From positions 1,736,001 to 1,800,000 of the forward strand of contig NC_015589.1 in NCBI RefSeq assembly GCF_000215085.1: a stretch of 64,000 bases of DNA, read 5' to 3'. Numbering within the stretch: position 1 is the first letter of the stretch; every line of letters starts with the position of its first letter. Below the pieces are notes generated by a model that saw only the letters and a program-made list of their open reading frames with translations, had not been told where the DNA came from and did not search any database. Made by a program: the position numbers and the translations under genes. This document shows, piece after piece, positions 15,986 to 25,219 of the stretch. This DNA is from Desulforamulus ruminis DSM 2154 (GTDB taxonomy: Bacteria > Bacillota > Desulfotomaculia > Desulfotomaculales > Desulfotomaculaceae).

Positions 15986-17245
15986 TTACCTTTGGAAAAG
16001 ACGAAAAAGGAAGCGGCCGGTTGGAATAATGAAGGCACAAAAAATCAAAAGAGCCAAAGCGCAAAACAATAGTTTGCAGGAAAGGCCCAGGAAGAAAAGG
16101 GGGGATGGGCTGACAGCATGAAAGGCAGGCCCGAGAACCGGCAGTGTCAGGGTCTGGGTGATTTTTCCCGGTGTGTAAAGCAGCCAGGTGAAAGCAGCGG
16201 ATAACAGACCATGAGCCACCCGGCTCAGCACAAAGATTTTCATGGAAAGATCGGTTTCAGCAATCATGCTGGCCACCTGGGCGTGAACCGACAAACCGCT
16301 CCAACCCAAAATCATGGCCACGGTCATCAGACGCTGCAGTTCGGGTGCTGCGGCTTCCGAGGCCAGCTTGGTACCGATGGTCATTTCAAAGAAACCGCTG
16401 GACAGCGCCACCAGGGCTTCCGGTGTAAAACCCAGGGGAGCCAGGAAAAGACTAAAAAAGAGGGATAATTGACGAATCACCCCGGCTTCGGTAAAAAGCC
16501 GGATGATCACCGCAAAAAGAATAATAAAACCCCCAATATTGAAGAGTTTGGTAATGGAAGAGGAGACCGCTTCACCAATTAATTTTCCCAGAGGCCTGGA
16601 TTCCTGACGCAGGTGGTTCAACAAGGTTTGCAAAGCCTGCCCAACCAGGAGTCCCCGGCCCCGGTTACAGGGCCTGGGAGAGCGCTCAGGGTCGCCCTGC
16701 CTGCCGTAAAAGCGCAGCAGCAGGCCTAAAACAAGACTGGCCAGATAATGGGCGCCGGCAATGGTCAGGCCTAAATCGGGACGTCCAAACATGCCTACGG
16801 CCACGGCCACCAGCATAAACAGCGGACTGGAATTATTGGTAAAGCTCATCAGCCGCTCACCCTCCAGACGGGTGCACAGCCCGTCCTGGCGCAGCCTGGC
16901 CGTGACCATGCTGCCGATGGGAAAGCCGCTGGTAAAACCGATCACCATCACAAAAGCGCCGGTTCCGGGAACATTAAAAAGGGGCCGCATCACCGGTTCC
17001 AACAAGATGCCCAGAAAACGAACGATGCCAAAGGCCATTAATAATTCCGAGGCAATGAAAAAGGGCAATAAGGATGGGAAAACAATATTCCACCAAGCTT
17101 TTAAACCACTCAGAGCGCCCAAATAGACAATCTTCGGCTGCCAGATCATGGCTAAAACAAACACCAGGGCCAGGGCAGTCCAGAACAACTTGATCAGATC
17201 TTTTTTTCTAAGTCTCAGGTTTAATCCGGTGCGTCGCTGCAGCAA
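15986..17245 (-). CDS. ylbJ: Sporulation integral membrane protein YlbJ
   Basis: YlbJ is a polytopic membrane protein needed for spore cortex formation in Bacillus and is widely kept in endospore formers. The 419 residues include many hydrophobic segments, the family region VFPSLLPFFIASELL, and the Gate-type motif GFTSGFPIGSMVTARLR near residue 103. A second Gate-like half lies around GFFEMTIGTKLASE. The gene is on the minus strand, upstream of the acyl-CoA synthetase with about 130 bp between. Bacillus keeps ylbJ directly after coaD; here other genes separate them. Confidence 0.9.
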   Translation of the reverse strand: MLQRRTGLNLRLRKKDLIKLFWTALALVFVLAMIWQPKIVYLGALSGLKAWWNIVFPSLLPFFIASELLMAFGIVRFLGILLEPVMRPLFNVPGTGAFVMVIGFTSGFPIGSMVTARLRQDGLCTRLEGERLMSFTNNSSPLFMLVAVAVGMFGRPDLGLTIAGAHYLASLVLGLLLRFYGRQGDPERSPRPCNRGRGLLVGQALQTLLNHLRQESRPLGKLIGEAVSSSITKLFNIGGFIILFAVIIRLFTEAGVIRQLSLFFSLFLAPLGFTPEALVALSSGFFEMTIGTKLASEAAAPELQRLMTVAMILGWSGLSVHAQVASMIAETDLSMKIFVLSRVAHGLLSAAFTWLLYTPGKITQTLTLPVLGPAFHAVSPSPLFFLGLSCKLLFCALALLIFCAFIIPTGRFLFRLFQR

Positions 17246-17356
17246 AATAAATTCACCCCAATGTAAAGGATAAAAATCTTCCCTGCACTATATATAATAA
17301 AATGAATAGACTTTATACCAGTGGTTCAGGAGTTTGCCAATATACAGTAATTTTCC

Positions 17357-17385
17357 TTGACAAATAAATTTCTGCTTTATATAAT
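17357..17385 (+). promoter_or_regulatory. Consensus promoter of DUF177-rpmF
   Basis: A perfect TTGACA (17357-17362), a 17-bp spacer and a perfect TATAAT (17380-17385) match the vegetative promoter consensus at all twelve positions. The expected start is about 28 bp before the GTG of the DUF177 gene. Confidence 0.85.
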
Positions 17386-17419
17386 GAATTTTGTTAAATA
17401 ATGAGGTGACTCTGCAAAG

Positions 17420-17923
17420 GTGAAAGTAAATATTCTTCAACTCAAAAACGCACCCGGAGAGAGTTTGCCTTTTCATATTCAGGATACCATGGAGAAACTG
17501 AATTATGACGGGCAGGTTATTGATTTTGAGGGTCCGGTGGAAGTGCGCGGAGAAGTAACCAATGAAAAGGGTCGTTTTATTTTGAAGGGTGTCGCCGGGG
17601 CTACCATAGCCACTGGTTGTGTCAATTGTCTTGAGCTTTTTCACATGAGACTGGAAGGAAAATTAGACGAGGTTTACGTGCCGTCCGGCGGGATGTCCGG
17701 GGACGCTGTAGAAGGCGAACCGGTATTTTTTGACGGGGATGCAATCAACATCAAGCCGGAGGTCATCAATTCCCTGCTGATGGAGCTGCCCATGCGTCTA
17801 GTTTGTTCAAAAGATTGCCGGGGACTTTGTCCCCAGTGCGGCAGCAACTTGAACGTAAAGCAATGTAATTGTGAGAGAGAACATATTGACCCCAGACTGG
17901 CGGTCTTAAAAAAATTAAAATAA
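17420..17923 (+). CDS. DUF177 (YceD/YlbN) family protein
   Basis: This 167-residue protein of the YceD/DUF177 family is almost always encoded next to rpmF and is thought to act in 23S rRNA or large-subunit maturation. The C-terminal cysteines are the family hallmark: CSKDCRGLCPQCGSNLNVKQC. An upstream cysteine pair, GCVNCLE, is near residue 75. It starts at GTG 17420 (VKVNILQLKN) and is followed 35 bp later by rpmF, as in Bacillus ylbN-rpmF. Confidence 0.9.
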   Translation: MKVNILQLKNAPGESLPFHIQDTMEKLNYDGQVIDFEGPVEVRGEVTNEKGRFILKGVAGATIATGCVNCLELFHMRLEGKLDEVYVPSGGMSGDAVEGEPVFFDGDAINIKPEVINSLLMELPMRLVCSKDCRGLCPQCGSNLNVKQCNCEREHIDPRLAVLKKLK

Positions 17924-17958
17924 TGAATGCTTTTGTTTTTTAAAGGGGGTGTAAGAAA

Positions 17959-18144
17959 ATGGGTGTACCGAAGCGAAAACTTGCTAAGCATAGAGGTAGA
18001 CAGCGCAGGGCTATGAATATGAAACTGGAAGCCCCCAGCCTGGTAGCGTGCCCCCAGTGCCGCGCTTTAATCCAACCGCATCACTTGTGCCCTGAATGTG
18101 GTTATTATAAGAACCGGGAAGTTGTTGCGGCTGCAGATAAGTAA
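17959..18144 (+). CDS. rpmF: 50S ribosomal protein L32
   Basis: This is a 61-residue large-subunit protein. The N-terminal GVPKRKLAKHRGRQRRAMN is conserved, and the zinc ribbon has CPQC near residue 33 and CPEC near 48. It is preceded by GGGGGTG and followed by an intrinsic terminator. Confidence 0.96.
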   Translation: MGVPKRKLAKHRGRQRRAMNMKLEAPSLVACPQCRALIQPHHLCPECGYYKNREVVAAADK

Positions 18145-18153
18145 GAATTCTGA

Positions 18154-18188
18154 AACCCTTTCTTCAAAAATGAAGGAAGGGTTTTTAG
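18154..18188 (+). terminator. Terminator after rpmF
   Basis: AACCCTTTCTTC (18154-18165) pairs with GAAGGAAGGGTT (18172-18183), one U-G pair, and is followed by TTTTT. The interval 18190-18311 shows no convincing gene. Confidence 0.8.
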
Positions 18189-18311
18189 TTTCACTTTCAG
18201 AAATATATAAAATTTTTATAGAAGGAAAAGAGAAAGGTGAAAGGCTTGGGTATGCAGAAATTACTAAAGGGAACCAGGTTTTCTTTATTCTGGAAATTTA
18301 TGCAAAAAGGT

Positions 18312-18357
18312 TTGCGCTGGGAGAGGTTTCCGGTTATAATTAGCACCAGGTACTAAT
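18312..18357 (+). promoter_or_regulatory. fapR promoter with FapR operator
   Basis: TTGCGC (18312-18317), 17 bp and TATAAT (18335-18340) form the promoter. TTAGCACCAGGTACTAA at 18340-18356 overlaps its start point and closely resembles the known FapR operator, a near-palindrome built on TTAGTACC and TACTAA. This indicates auto-repression of the lipid operon by FapR, relieved by malonyl-CoA or malonyl-ACP as in Bacillus. Confidence 0.85.
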
Positions 18358-18378
18358 TATGCTATGGTGGTTACGGAA

Positions 18379-18951
18379 ATGGCCAGAGGTGGAAATAGAA
18401 AGGTTCAGAGGCAGGAGCGGTTGGTCCGTTACCTTGCTCACAATCCCTTATTAACGGATGAGGAATTAGCGGAATTGTTTGGGGTCAGTATTCAAACCAT
18501 CCGCCTGGACCGGACAGAGTTAAAAATTCCAGAACTACGGAAACGAATGAAAACCGCCCTGAAGGGTGATTTACCCCTAAGGTCCCTGGGAAGCGACGAG
18601 GTCTTTGGCGACCTGCTGGATATTGCTGTGGGCCAGTACGCCGTATCCATGTTAACCATTACTCCGGAAATGACCTTTCGAAAAAATTTGGTAGCCAGGG
18701 GCCATCATCTTTTTGCCCAGGCAAATTCCCTGGCTGTGGCGGTGATTGATGCCGAGGTGGCCTTAACCGGTTCAGCCCGGGTACTGTTTAAACTGCCCGT
18801 AAAGGCCGGACAAAAAATCGTGGCCCGGGCGCAAATTCGCAACCAGCAAGATCACAAATACATGGTGCGGGTTGTATCCCGGGTGGAAGATGCCATCGTT
18901 TTTGAAGGGATCTTCACAGTTTTTGCCTTGGAAGAGGAGGGAATTGTTTAA
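18379..18951 (+). CDS. fapR: FapR, fatty acid and phospholipid synthesis repressor
   Basis: FapR represses lipid synthesis genes and is released by malonyl-CoA. The N-terminal DeoR-like helix-turn-helix is NPLLTDEELAELFGVSIQTIRLDR. The C-terminal part is a hot-dog fold that binds the effector (ARGHHLFAQANSLAVAVID region). The frame opens at ATG 18364, but ATG 18379 has GGTGG about 10 bp upstream and starts at the conserved MARGGNRKVQRQERL, so I prefer it. The gene heads the lipid operon; its stop overlaps the plsX start by one base. Confidence 0.93.
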   Translation: MARGGNRKVQRQERLVRYLAHNPLLTDEELAELFGVSIQTIRLDRTELKIPELRKRMKTALKGDLPLRSLGSDEVFGDLLDIAVGQYAVSMLTITPEMTFRKNLVARGHHLFAQANSLAVAVIDAEVALTGSARVLFKLPVKAGQKIVARAQIRNQQDHKYMVRVVSRVEDAIVFEGIFTVFALEEEGIV

Positions 18952-19955
18952 TGAGAATTGCTTTAGACGCCATGGGCGGAGATCATGCACCCATGGAGAT
19001 TGTAAGGGGTGCCAGGGACGCAGCACAGGAATTTGGCATACATATACTTTTAGTGGGCGACCAGGACCGGATTGCCAAGGAGTTAAACGGGGAGGATGCC
19101 GGTGGGTTGATATCCATTGTTCATGCGCCGGAAGTAGTGGGCATGGATGAACATCCGGTTAACGCCATTCGCAAGAAGAAAAAATCATCCATTGTGGTCG
19201 CTACACAATTGGTTAAAGCAGGCTCCGCCGACGCGGTAGTTTCTGCGGGCAGCACCGGGGCGCAAATGGCTTCTTCCCTTTTTATTTTAGGCCGCATTCC
19301 AGGGATTGATCGCCCGGCCATCAGTACCCTGCTGCCAACCTCCGACGGGGTGGTGGTTTTATTGGACGCAGGGGCCAATGTGGATTGCCGGACCCAGCAT
19401 CTGGAGCAGTTCGCCATGATGGGCTCCCTTTATGCCGAAAGGGTTTTAGGACTTCCCCACCCTAGAATTGGGCTGTTAAACATTGGTGAGGAAGAAACCA
19501 AGGGCAACGAGTTAACCTTGGCTGCTTACAGTCTGTTGAAGAAACTGGACTTAAATTTTGTGGGCAATGTGGAAGGGCGGGAGCTTTTCCTGGGACGCAG
19601 CGATGTGGTGGTTTGCGACGGATTTGTGGGCAATGTTGTGCTTAAGGCTGCCGAAGGGTTAGCCATGGGCTTGCTGGGAATGTTTCAACAGGAATTGGGA
19701 AGAATGGAAGAAGTTATTGGCCGGGAAAGAGTGCTGCATCTTTTGGGGGGACTTAAACGACGCATGGATTATGCCGAATATGGCGGCGCTCCCCTGTTGG
19801 GAGTGGATGGCGTCTCAGTGATCAGCCACGGCAGTTCCAGAGCCAAAGCCATTAAGAATGCCATCCGGGTGGCTAAGGAAACGGTGGAACAAAAACTGGT
19901 TCCTGCCATTAAGGCCAATTTGGAAAAGGATACAGTTAAGGGGGTTGACGAGTAA
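18951..19955 (+). CDS. plsX: Phosphate acyltransferase PlsX
   Basis: PlsX makes acyl-phosphate from acyl-ACP and phosphate, the first step feeding PlsY in phosphatidate synthesis. The 334-residue protein starts with the family motif MRIALDAMGGDHAP. It carries GSTGAQMA near residue 99, DAGANVDC near 141, and LLNIGEEETKGN. It is coupled to fapR (TAATG) and its stop directly abuts the fabH ATG. Confidence 0.95.
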   Translation: MRIALDAMGGDHAPMEIVRGARDAAQEFGIHILLVGDQDRIAKELNGEDAGGLISIVHAPEVVGMDEHPVNAIRKKKKSSIVVATQLVKAGSADAVVSAGSTGAQMASSLFILGRIPGIDRPAISTLLPTSDGVVVLLDAGANVDCRTQHLEQFAMMGSLYAERVLGLPHPRIGLLNIGEEETKGNELTLAAYSLLKKLDLNFVGNVEGRELFLGRSDVVVCDGFVGNVVLKAAEGLAMGLLGMFQQELGRMEEVIGRERVLHLLGGLKRRMDYAEYGGAPLLGVDGVSVISHGSSRAKAIKNAIRVAKETVEQKLVPAIKANLEKDTVKGVDE

Positions 19956-20969
19956 ATGCCCAGCCACCTGATTCAAGCGGGCATCCTGGGGGTAGGCAGT
20001 TATGTGCCTGAGCGGCTACTAACCAATAAAGATTTAGAGAAAATGGTTGATACCTCGGACGAATGGATCACCTCACGATCCGGTATCCGGGAGAGAAGAA
20101 TTGCGGAGGCCGGCGAATCCACGTCCGACCTGGCTTTTAGAGCCGCCGGCAGAGCCCTGGAACATGCCGGGGTGAAGGCTGAAGAACTGGATCTCATTAT
20201 CCTGGCCACCTGCTCTAAAGATATGATTATCCCATCCGGCGCCTGCCTGGTGCAGAATCAACTGGGGGCTGTCAATGCCGGGGCTTTTGATATGGAGGCG
20301 GGCTGCACCGGATTTGTTTATGCTCTTACCATCGCCTCCCAGTTTATTGCTACCGGTGCCATGAAGCGAGTTTTAGTCATTGGGGCGGAAGTTCTTTCTA
20401 AGATTATAAACTGGGAAGACCGCACCACCTGTGTATTGTTCGGCGACGGTGCCGGTGCGGTGGTGCTGGGGCCTGTAGCAGCAGGAGAAGGCGTTCTGGC
20501 CAGTAAATTATCCGCCGAGGGGTCCGGCTGGCCTCATTTAACCATTCCCGCCGGCGGCAGTAAGATGCCCGCCAACGCGGAAACACTGGAGCAAAAACTA
20601 CATTACGTGCACATGGCGGGAAAGGAAGTCTTCCGTTATGCCGTGCGGGTGATGGAGGAAGAAGCGGTCCAGATTGTGAAAAAAGCCGGCCTGGATTTAT
20701 CGGAAATTGATTTATTGATACCGCACCAGGCCAATCTAAGAATCATTGAACACGCGGCTAAAAAACTAAAACTGCCCATGGAAAAAGTGGTGGTCAACTT
20801 AGATAAATACGGTAATACTTCGGCCGCCTCCATTCCGATGGGCTTGGATGAAGCTGTGAAATCCGGCCGCGTAAAAGCCGGAGACAATATTGTCATGGTG
20901 GCCTTTGGGGCCGGATTAACCTCCGGGGCGGTTGTCTTAAAGTGGAGTTTAGGGGAGGGAAAAGAATGA
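19956..20969 (+). CDS. fabH: Beta-ketoacyl-ACP synthase III
   Basis: FabH starts fatty acid synthesis by condensing acetyl-CoA (or branched acyl-CoA) with malonyl-ACP. The catalytic triad is visible: Cys117 in AGCTGFVYA, His257 in PHQANLRI and Asn287 in GNTSAAS. Its 337 residues are close to the family norm, with a few extra N-terminal residues before AGILGVGSYVPE. The stop overlaps the fabK start (ATGA). Confidence 0.95.
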   Translation: MPSHLIQAGILGVGSYVPERLLTNKDLEKMVDTSDEWITSRSGIRERRIAEAGESTSDLAFRAAGRALEHAGVKAEELDLIILATCSKDMIIPSGACLVQNQLGAVNAGAFDMEAGCTGFVYALTIASQFIATGAMKRVLVIGAEVLSKIINWEDRTTCVLFGDGAGAVVLGPVAAGEGVLASKLSAEGSGWPHLTIPAGGSKMPANAETLEQKLHYVHMAGKEVFRYAVRVMEEEAVQIVKKAGLDLSEIDLLIPHQANLRIIEHAAKKLKLPMEKVVVNLDKYGNTSAASIPMGLDEAVKSGRVKAGDNIVMVAFGAGLTSGAVVLKWSLGEGKE

Positions 20970-21913
20970 AGCTAGAAACCAGATTATGTGATTTGCTTGG
21001 CATTCAGTATCCAATCTTACAGGGCGGCATGGCCTGGGTTTCCACTGCGGAACTGGCTGCAGCCGTATCCGAAGCCGGAGGACTGGGCATTATTGGCTCC
21101 GGTCAGGCTCCGCCGGAATGGCTTTTGGAGCAAATTGCCAAGGTAAAAAAACTCACCCGGAAACCCTTCGGGGTGAATGTCATGATGATGTCCCCCTACA
21201 TGGAACAAGTTATGCAAATTATTTTGGATGAAAGAGTTCCTGTGGTTACCACCGGGGCCGGCAATCCCGGAAAATTTATACCGGCTCTGAAGGAAAACGG
21301 AACCAAAGTGATTCCGGTCATTCCTTCGGTTGCCCTGGCCCAACGCATGGCCAAAGCCGGTGTGGACGCAGTGATTGCAGAGGGTGGAGAATCCGGAGGA
21401 CATATTGGTGAACTGTCCACCCTGCCCCTGGTGCCTCAGGTGGTGGATGCCGTAGACATTCCCGTTATTGCTGCGGGCGGCTTTTTTGACGGCAGGGGCC
21501 TGATTGCGGCCCTGGCCCTGGGGGCCCAAGGCGTTCAAATGGGTACCCGGTTCATGTGTGCTTCCGAATGTACTATTCACAATAATGTGAAGGAAGTTTT
21601 AGTAAAAGCCAAGGACCGCGATACGGTGGTCACCGGACGAACCACCGGCCACCCGGTGCGCATTATCCGCAATAAACTGGCCAAACAATTTGAGGAACTG
21701 GAGCGTCAGAACGTGCCTGCGGAGGAACTGGAACAACTGGGCGTCGGCAGACTGCGCATGGCCATGGTGGAAGGGGATGTTCAGGAAGGTTCCGTGATGG
21801 CCGGTCAAATTTGCGGCATGGTTAAAAGAATTGAACCGGCGGCGGATATTATCCAGGATATTATGACCGGCGCAGAGAAGGTTTTGGGCCGGTTATCCGG
21901 AGGGGAGTTTTAA
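20966..21913 (+). CDS. fabK: Enoyl-ACP reductase II (FabK, FMN-dependent)
   Basis: FabK reduces enoyl-ACP in the last step of chain elongation. It is the FMN enzyme of the nitronate-monooxygenase-like TIM-barrel family that replaces FabI in many Clostridia and streptococci. Visible are YPILQGGMAWVSTAELAAAV, the flavin-site region VIAEGGESGGHIG near residue 132, and IPVIAAGGFFDGRG. ATG 20966 has AGGGGAGGG upstream and is preferred over the earlier frame opening at 20942. Confidence 0.92.
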   Translation: MKLETRLCDLLGIQYPILQGGMAWVSTAELAAAVSEAGGLGIIGSGQAPPEWLLEQIAKVKKLTRKPFGVNVMMMSPYMEQVMQIILDERVPVVTTGAGNPGKFIPALKENGTKVIPVIPSVALAQRMAKAGVDAVIAEGGESGGHIGELSTLPLVPQVVDAVDIPVIAAGGFFDGRGLIAALALGAQGVQMGTRFMCASECTIHNNVKEVLVKAKDRDTVVTGRTTGHPVRIIRNKLAKQFEELERQNVPAEELEQLGVGRLRMAMVEGDVQEGSVMAGQICGMVKRIEPAADIIQDIMTGAEKVLGRLSGGEF

Positions 21914-21917
21914 AACC

Positions 21918-22865
21918 TTGTCTAAGATTGCTTTTATTTTTCCCGGTCAGGGTTCCCAGTATGTGGGCATGGCCCGGCAGTTGTACGATCAATTTCCGGT
22001 TTGCCGCCAGACCATGGAGGAAGCCGACGACATTTTGGGTTTTGCCCTCACCCGTCTATGTTTCGAGGGCCCGGCGGAAGAACTGAACAGCACGGTCAAT
22101 ACTCAGCCCGCCATTTTGGCCGCCAGCATTGCGGCTTTAAGGGTGCTATACCAGGAATGCGGTCTCCGGCCCCAGGCGCTGGCCGGTCACAGCCTCGGAG
22201 AATACTCGGCCCTGGTGGCTGCCGGGGCCATGCCATACGGAGATGCCCTCCGGGTGGTACGGCAGAGGGGGCGGTTTATGCAGGAGGCGGCTCCGGCGGG
22301 TCTGGGCGCCATGGCTGCGGTTCTGGGTTTAGACCGGCAAAAGGTGATTGACTGCTGCCGTGCAGCCGCCTCATCCGGAGGCGTGGTTGAGCCGGTGAAC
22401 TATAATTGTCCCGGTCAGGTGGTGATTGCCGGGGAGAAGGCCCCCCTGGGGCAGGCCATGGAGCTTTGCCGTCAGGCGGGAGCCAAAAGAGTTATCGAAT
22501 TGGCTGTAAGCGGACCTTTCCATTCCAGCCTGATGAGACCGGCCGGCGACAGATTGGCCCAAGTGCTGGCGGAAGTTGCCGTGCAGGATCCCCAGATACC
22601 GGTGATGGCCAATGTCAGCGCCAGCTATCTAACCTCGGCCGCGGAAGTGAAAGACTCCCTGACTCGTCAGGTATACGGCGCCGTTCTATGGGAGGACGGC
22701 GTAGGCAAGATGGTGGAGGAAGGATTTAACGTAATGGTTGAGGTAGGACCGGGGAAAGTTTTATCCGGATTGGTTAAAAAAATCAGCAGGGAAACAACCA
22801 CCTTTCAGGTGGATGACGTGGCAACCTTAGAAAAAGTGCTTGCACAGTTTAAGGAGGTTGGCTAA
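21918..22865 (+). CDS. fabD: Malonyl-CoA:ACP transacylase
   Basis: FabD loads malonyl groups onto ACP. It has FPGQGSQYVGM at the N-terminus, the nucleophile Ser92 in GHSLGEYSAL, and the histidine of GPFHSSLM near residue 198. The start is TTG, with a rather distant GGAGGGGAG. The stop precedes the fabG ATG by one base. Confidence 0.94.
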   Translation: MSKIAFIFPGQGSQYVGMARQLYDQFPVCRQTMEEADDILGFALTRLCFEGPAEELNSTVNTQPAILAASIAALRVLYQECGLRPQALAGHSLGEYSALVAAGAMPYGDALRVVRQRGRFMQEAAPAGLGAMAAVLGLDRQKVIDCCRAAASSGGVVEPVNYNCPGQVVIAGEKAPLGQAMELCRQAGAKRVIELAVSGPFHSSLMRPAGDRLAQVLAEVAVQDPQIPVMANVSASYLTSAAEVKDSLTRQVYGAVLWEDGVGKMVEEGFNVMVEVGPGKVLSGLVKKISRETTTFQVDDVATLEKVLAQFKEVG

Positions 22866-22866
22866 A

Positions 22867-23610
22867 ATGTTTCTGAACGGCAAAGTAGCCATTGTTACCG
22901 GAGCCTCCAGAGGAATCGGCAGAGCCATTGCTCTGACCATGGCCGGAGCCCAGGCGGACATCGTGATCAACTACGCCGGCAGGGCCGATGCTGCGGAAGA
23001 AACCGCCGAGATGATCCGGCAGTTGGGCCGCAAAGCATTGGTTTACCGGGCAGATGTTTCCGACAGTCAGCAGGTTCAACAAATGGTGGAGGCAACGGTA
23101 GCGGAATTCGGCAAAATTGATATTCTGGTGAATAATGCCGGGATTACCCGGGATAATTTAATTCTCAGAATGAAAGAGGAAGACTGGGATACCGTCATGG
23201 CCGTTAACCTGAAATCAGCCTTTAACACCATTAAGGCTGTGGCAAAGCCCATGGTGAAGGCCCGGGGCGGTCGTATTATCAATATCTCTTCGGTGGTGGG
23301 CCTGTACGGCAATGCGGGCCAGGCCAATTATGCCGCGGCCAAGGCCGGACTGATCGGCCTGACCAAAACCATGGCCAAAGAGCTGGGTTCGCGCAACATT
23401 ACCGTCAATGCGGTGGCTCCGGGTTTTATTATGACGGATATGACCGAAAACCTGGGAGGAGAGGCCAAGGAAAAGCTTGCTTCTTCCACAGCCCTCAACC
23501 GTTTGGGTAAACCGGAAGATGTGGCCAGCCTGGTTGCTTTTTTAGCCAGTGATTTTTGCGGGTATATTACCGGGCAGGTCATCGGTGTAGATGGTGGAAT
23601 TATTTTATAG
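22867..23610 (+). CDS. fabG: 3-oxoacyl-ACP reductase
   Basis: FabG is the NADPH-dependent keto-reductase of the elongation cycle, a short-chain dehydrogenase. TGASRGIGRAIA binds the cofactor, NNAG lies near residue 86, and the catalytic Ser-Tyr-Lys is in ISSVVGLYGN and NYAAAKAG. The C-terminal DGGIIL is typical. ATG 22867 has AAGGAGG nine bases upstream and gives the standard 247 residues; the longer frame from 22840 is not needed. Confidence 0.95.
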   Translation: MFLNGKVAIVTGASRGIGRAIALTMAGAQADIVINYAGRADAAEETAEMIRQLGRKALVYRADVSDSQQVQQMVEATVAEFGKIDILVNNAGITRDNLILRMKEEDWDTVMAVNLKSAFNTIKAVAKPMVKARGGRIINISSVVGLYGNAGQANYAAAKAGLIGLTKTMAKELGSRNITVNAVAPGFIMTDMTENLGGEAKEKLASSTALNRLGKPEDVASLVAFLASDFCGYITGQVIGVDGGIIL

Positions 23611-23675
23611 AGGTTCGAGATTTAAAGTTGCAACTGCAAATTAAGAACCTTCGTTTTGGAAGGGGGTGAACTATT

Positions 23676-23906
23676 TTGGCAACGATAGATAAAGTTAAGT
23701 CGATTATCGTGGATCAATTAGGTGTTGACGAGTCCGATGTTACGATAGATGCTTCCTTTGTGGATGATCTGGGCGCCGATTCCCTGGATATTGTTGAACT
23801 GGTAATGGCTTTGGAAGAAGAATTCGGTCTGGAAATCCCTGATGAAGAGGCCGAGAAAATCCGTACTGTTGGCGATGCCGTTAAATTTATCCAGGAACGC
23901 CAGTAA
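23676..23906 (+). CDS. acpP: Acyl carrier protein
   Basis: This acidic protein of 76 residues carries growing acyl chains on 4'-phosphopantetheine. The attachment site is Ser36 in [11 protein letters not shown]. It starts at TTG 23676 with GAAGGGGGTG upstream. It lies 65 bp after fabG. A terminator-like hairpin directly follows the stop, before fabF. Confidence 0.96.
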   Translation: MATIDKVKSIIVDQLGVDESDVTIDASFVDDLGADSLDIVELVMALEEEFGLEIPDEEAEKIRTVGDAVKFIQERQ

Positions 23907-23914
23907 TGAATGGT

Positions 23915-23947
23915 AAAAGTCCCGGCATTTACTTACCGGGACTTTTT
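23915..23947 (+). terminator. Hairpin terminator between acpP and fabF
   Basis: AAAAGTCCCGG (23915-23925) and CCGGGACTTTT (23936-23946) form a perfect 11-bp stem with a 10-base loop, followed by TTTTTTC. It would partly end transcripts after acpP, or protect the acpP 3' end, so that ACP outnumbers the downstream products. Confidence 0.75.
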
Positions 23948-23971
23948 TCAAAATGTAAGGAGGAAATGATT

Positions 23972-25213
23972 TTGTCACAACGGGTTGTCGTTACCGGTCT
24001 GGGTGTTATCTCTCCTGTGGGCACCGGGTTGGACAATTTCTGGAACGCTTTGACTGCAGGGGTTTCCGGAATCAGTACCATAACCAGATTTGACCCCTCC
24101 GAATACAACACAAAAATTGCTGGTGAGGTTAAAGATTTTGATCCTTTCCAGTACATTGATAAAAAAGAAGGCCGACGGATGGACCGTTTTACCCAGTTTG
24201 CGGTGGCGGCTGCAGGGATGGCCATCGAGGACGCCGGGTTGGATCTTGAGGCCATTGATCGGGATCGCACCGGAGTGATTGTCGGCTCCGGCATTGGCGG
24301 CATGGAAACCTTTGAGGACCAGTGTAAAGTGTTGCTTAACCGTGGTCCAAGCCGTATCAGCCCCTTTTTCGTGCCCATGATGATTGCCAACATGGCTTCA
24401 GGCCAGATCGCCATTAAATACGGTCTGCGGGGTCCCAATATTACCACCCTGACAGCTTGTTCCTCCAGTGGCAATGCCATTGGCGACGCCTTTAAACTGC
24501 TGCAGAGGGAGAATGCGGATATCGTCATCACCGGTGGAACGGAAGCACCCATTACGCCGCTGGCCGTGGCGGGTTTTTGCGCCATGAAGGCCACCTCCAC
24601 CCGCAACGAAGAACCGGAACGCGCCAGCAGACCCTTTGATGCCGACCGCAATGGTTTTGTTATGGGCGAAGGTTCGGCCATGATGGTTTTAGAAACCCTT
24701 GAGCACGCTCAGCGCCGGGGCGCCCGCATTTATGCGGAGATTGTGGGTTATGGCAGCACTTGTGATGCCTATCATATTACAGCTCCCGATCCGGAGGGTT
24801 CCGGAGCGGCCGGGGCCATGAAAATGGCCTTGCAGGATGCCGGGCTGAAGCCGGAGGATGTGCAGTACTTAAACGCCCATGGCACCTCCACGCCGGTGGG
24901 GGATGCGGCCGAGGTTCTGGCCGTTAAAAAGGTGTTTGGTGAATATGCCCATAAGCTGGCCATCAGTTCTACCAAGTCCATGACCGGGCATATGCTGGGC
25001 GCAGCCGGCGCCATTGAGGGGACCGTATCCATTCTCGCGGCCATCCATAATTTGGTTCCGCCCACCATGAATTACGAAACCCCTGATCCGGCCTGTGATC
25101 TGGACTTCGTGCCCAATAAGGCCCGCTCCATGGAAGTCAATGTGGCCATTACCAATTCCTTTGGTTTTGGCGGACATAACGTAACACTGGTCTTTAAAAA
25201 GTTTAATGCTTAG
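23972..25213 (+). CDS. fabF: Beta-ketoacyl-ACP synthase II
   Basis: FabF performs the elongating condensations. The catalytic Cys163 is in [13 protein letters not shown] and the two histidines are in [11 protein letters not shown] and [14 protein letters not shown]. The frame is open from 23906, but AGGAGG at 23958-23963 points to TTG 23972 (spacing 8), giving [16 protein letters not shown] and 413 residues, the normal length. ATG 23966 would lie only 2 bases from the ribosome site. Confidence 0.95.
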   Translation: MSQRVVVTGLGVISPVGTGLDNFWNALTAGVSGISTITRFDPSEYNTKIAGEVKDFDPFQYIDKKEGRRMDRFTQFAVAAAGMAIEDAGLDLEAIDRDRTGVIVGSGIGGMETFEDQCKVLLNRGPSRISPFFVPMMIANMASGQIAIKYGLRGPNITTLTACSSSGNAIGDAFKLLQRENADIVITGGTEAPITPLAVAGFCAMKATSTRNEEPERASRPFDADRNGFVMGEGSAMMVLETLEHAQRRGARIYAEIVGYGSTCDAYHITAPDPEGSGAAGAMKMALQDAGLKPEDVQYLNAHGTSTPVGDAAEVLAVKKVFGEYAHKLAISSTKSMTGHMLGAAGAIEGTVSILAAIHNLVPPTMNYETPDPACDLDFVPNKARSMEVNVAITNSFGFGGHNVTLVFKKFNA

Positions 25214-25219
25214 ATCCGG

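Noticed and set aside
18098-18343. An 81-codon frame overlapping the rpmF end
   Set aside because: It runs through the rpmF terminator and into the fapR promoter, so it is very unlikely to be a gene.
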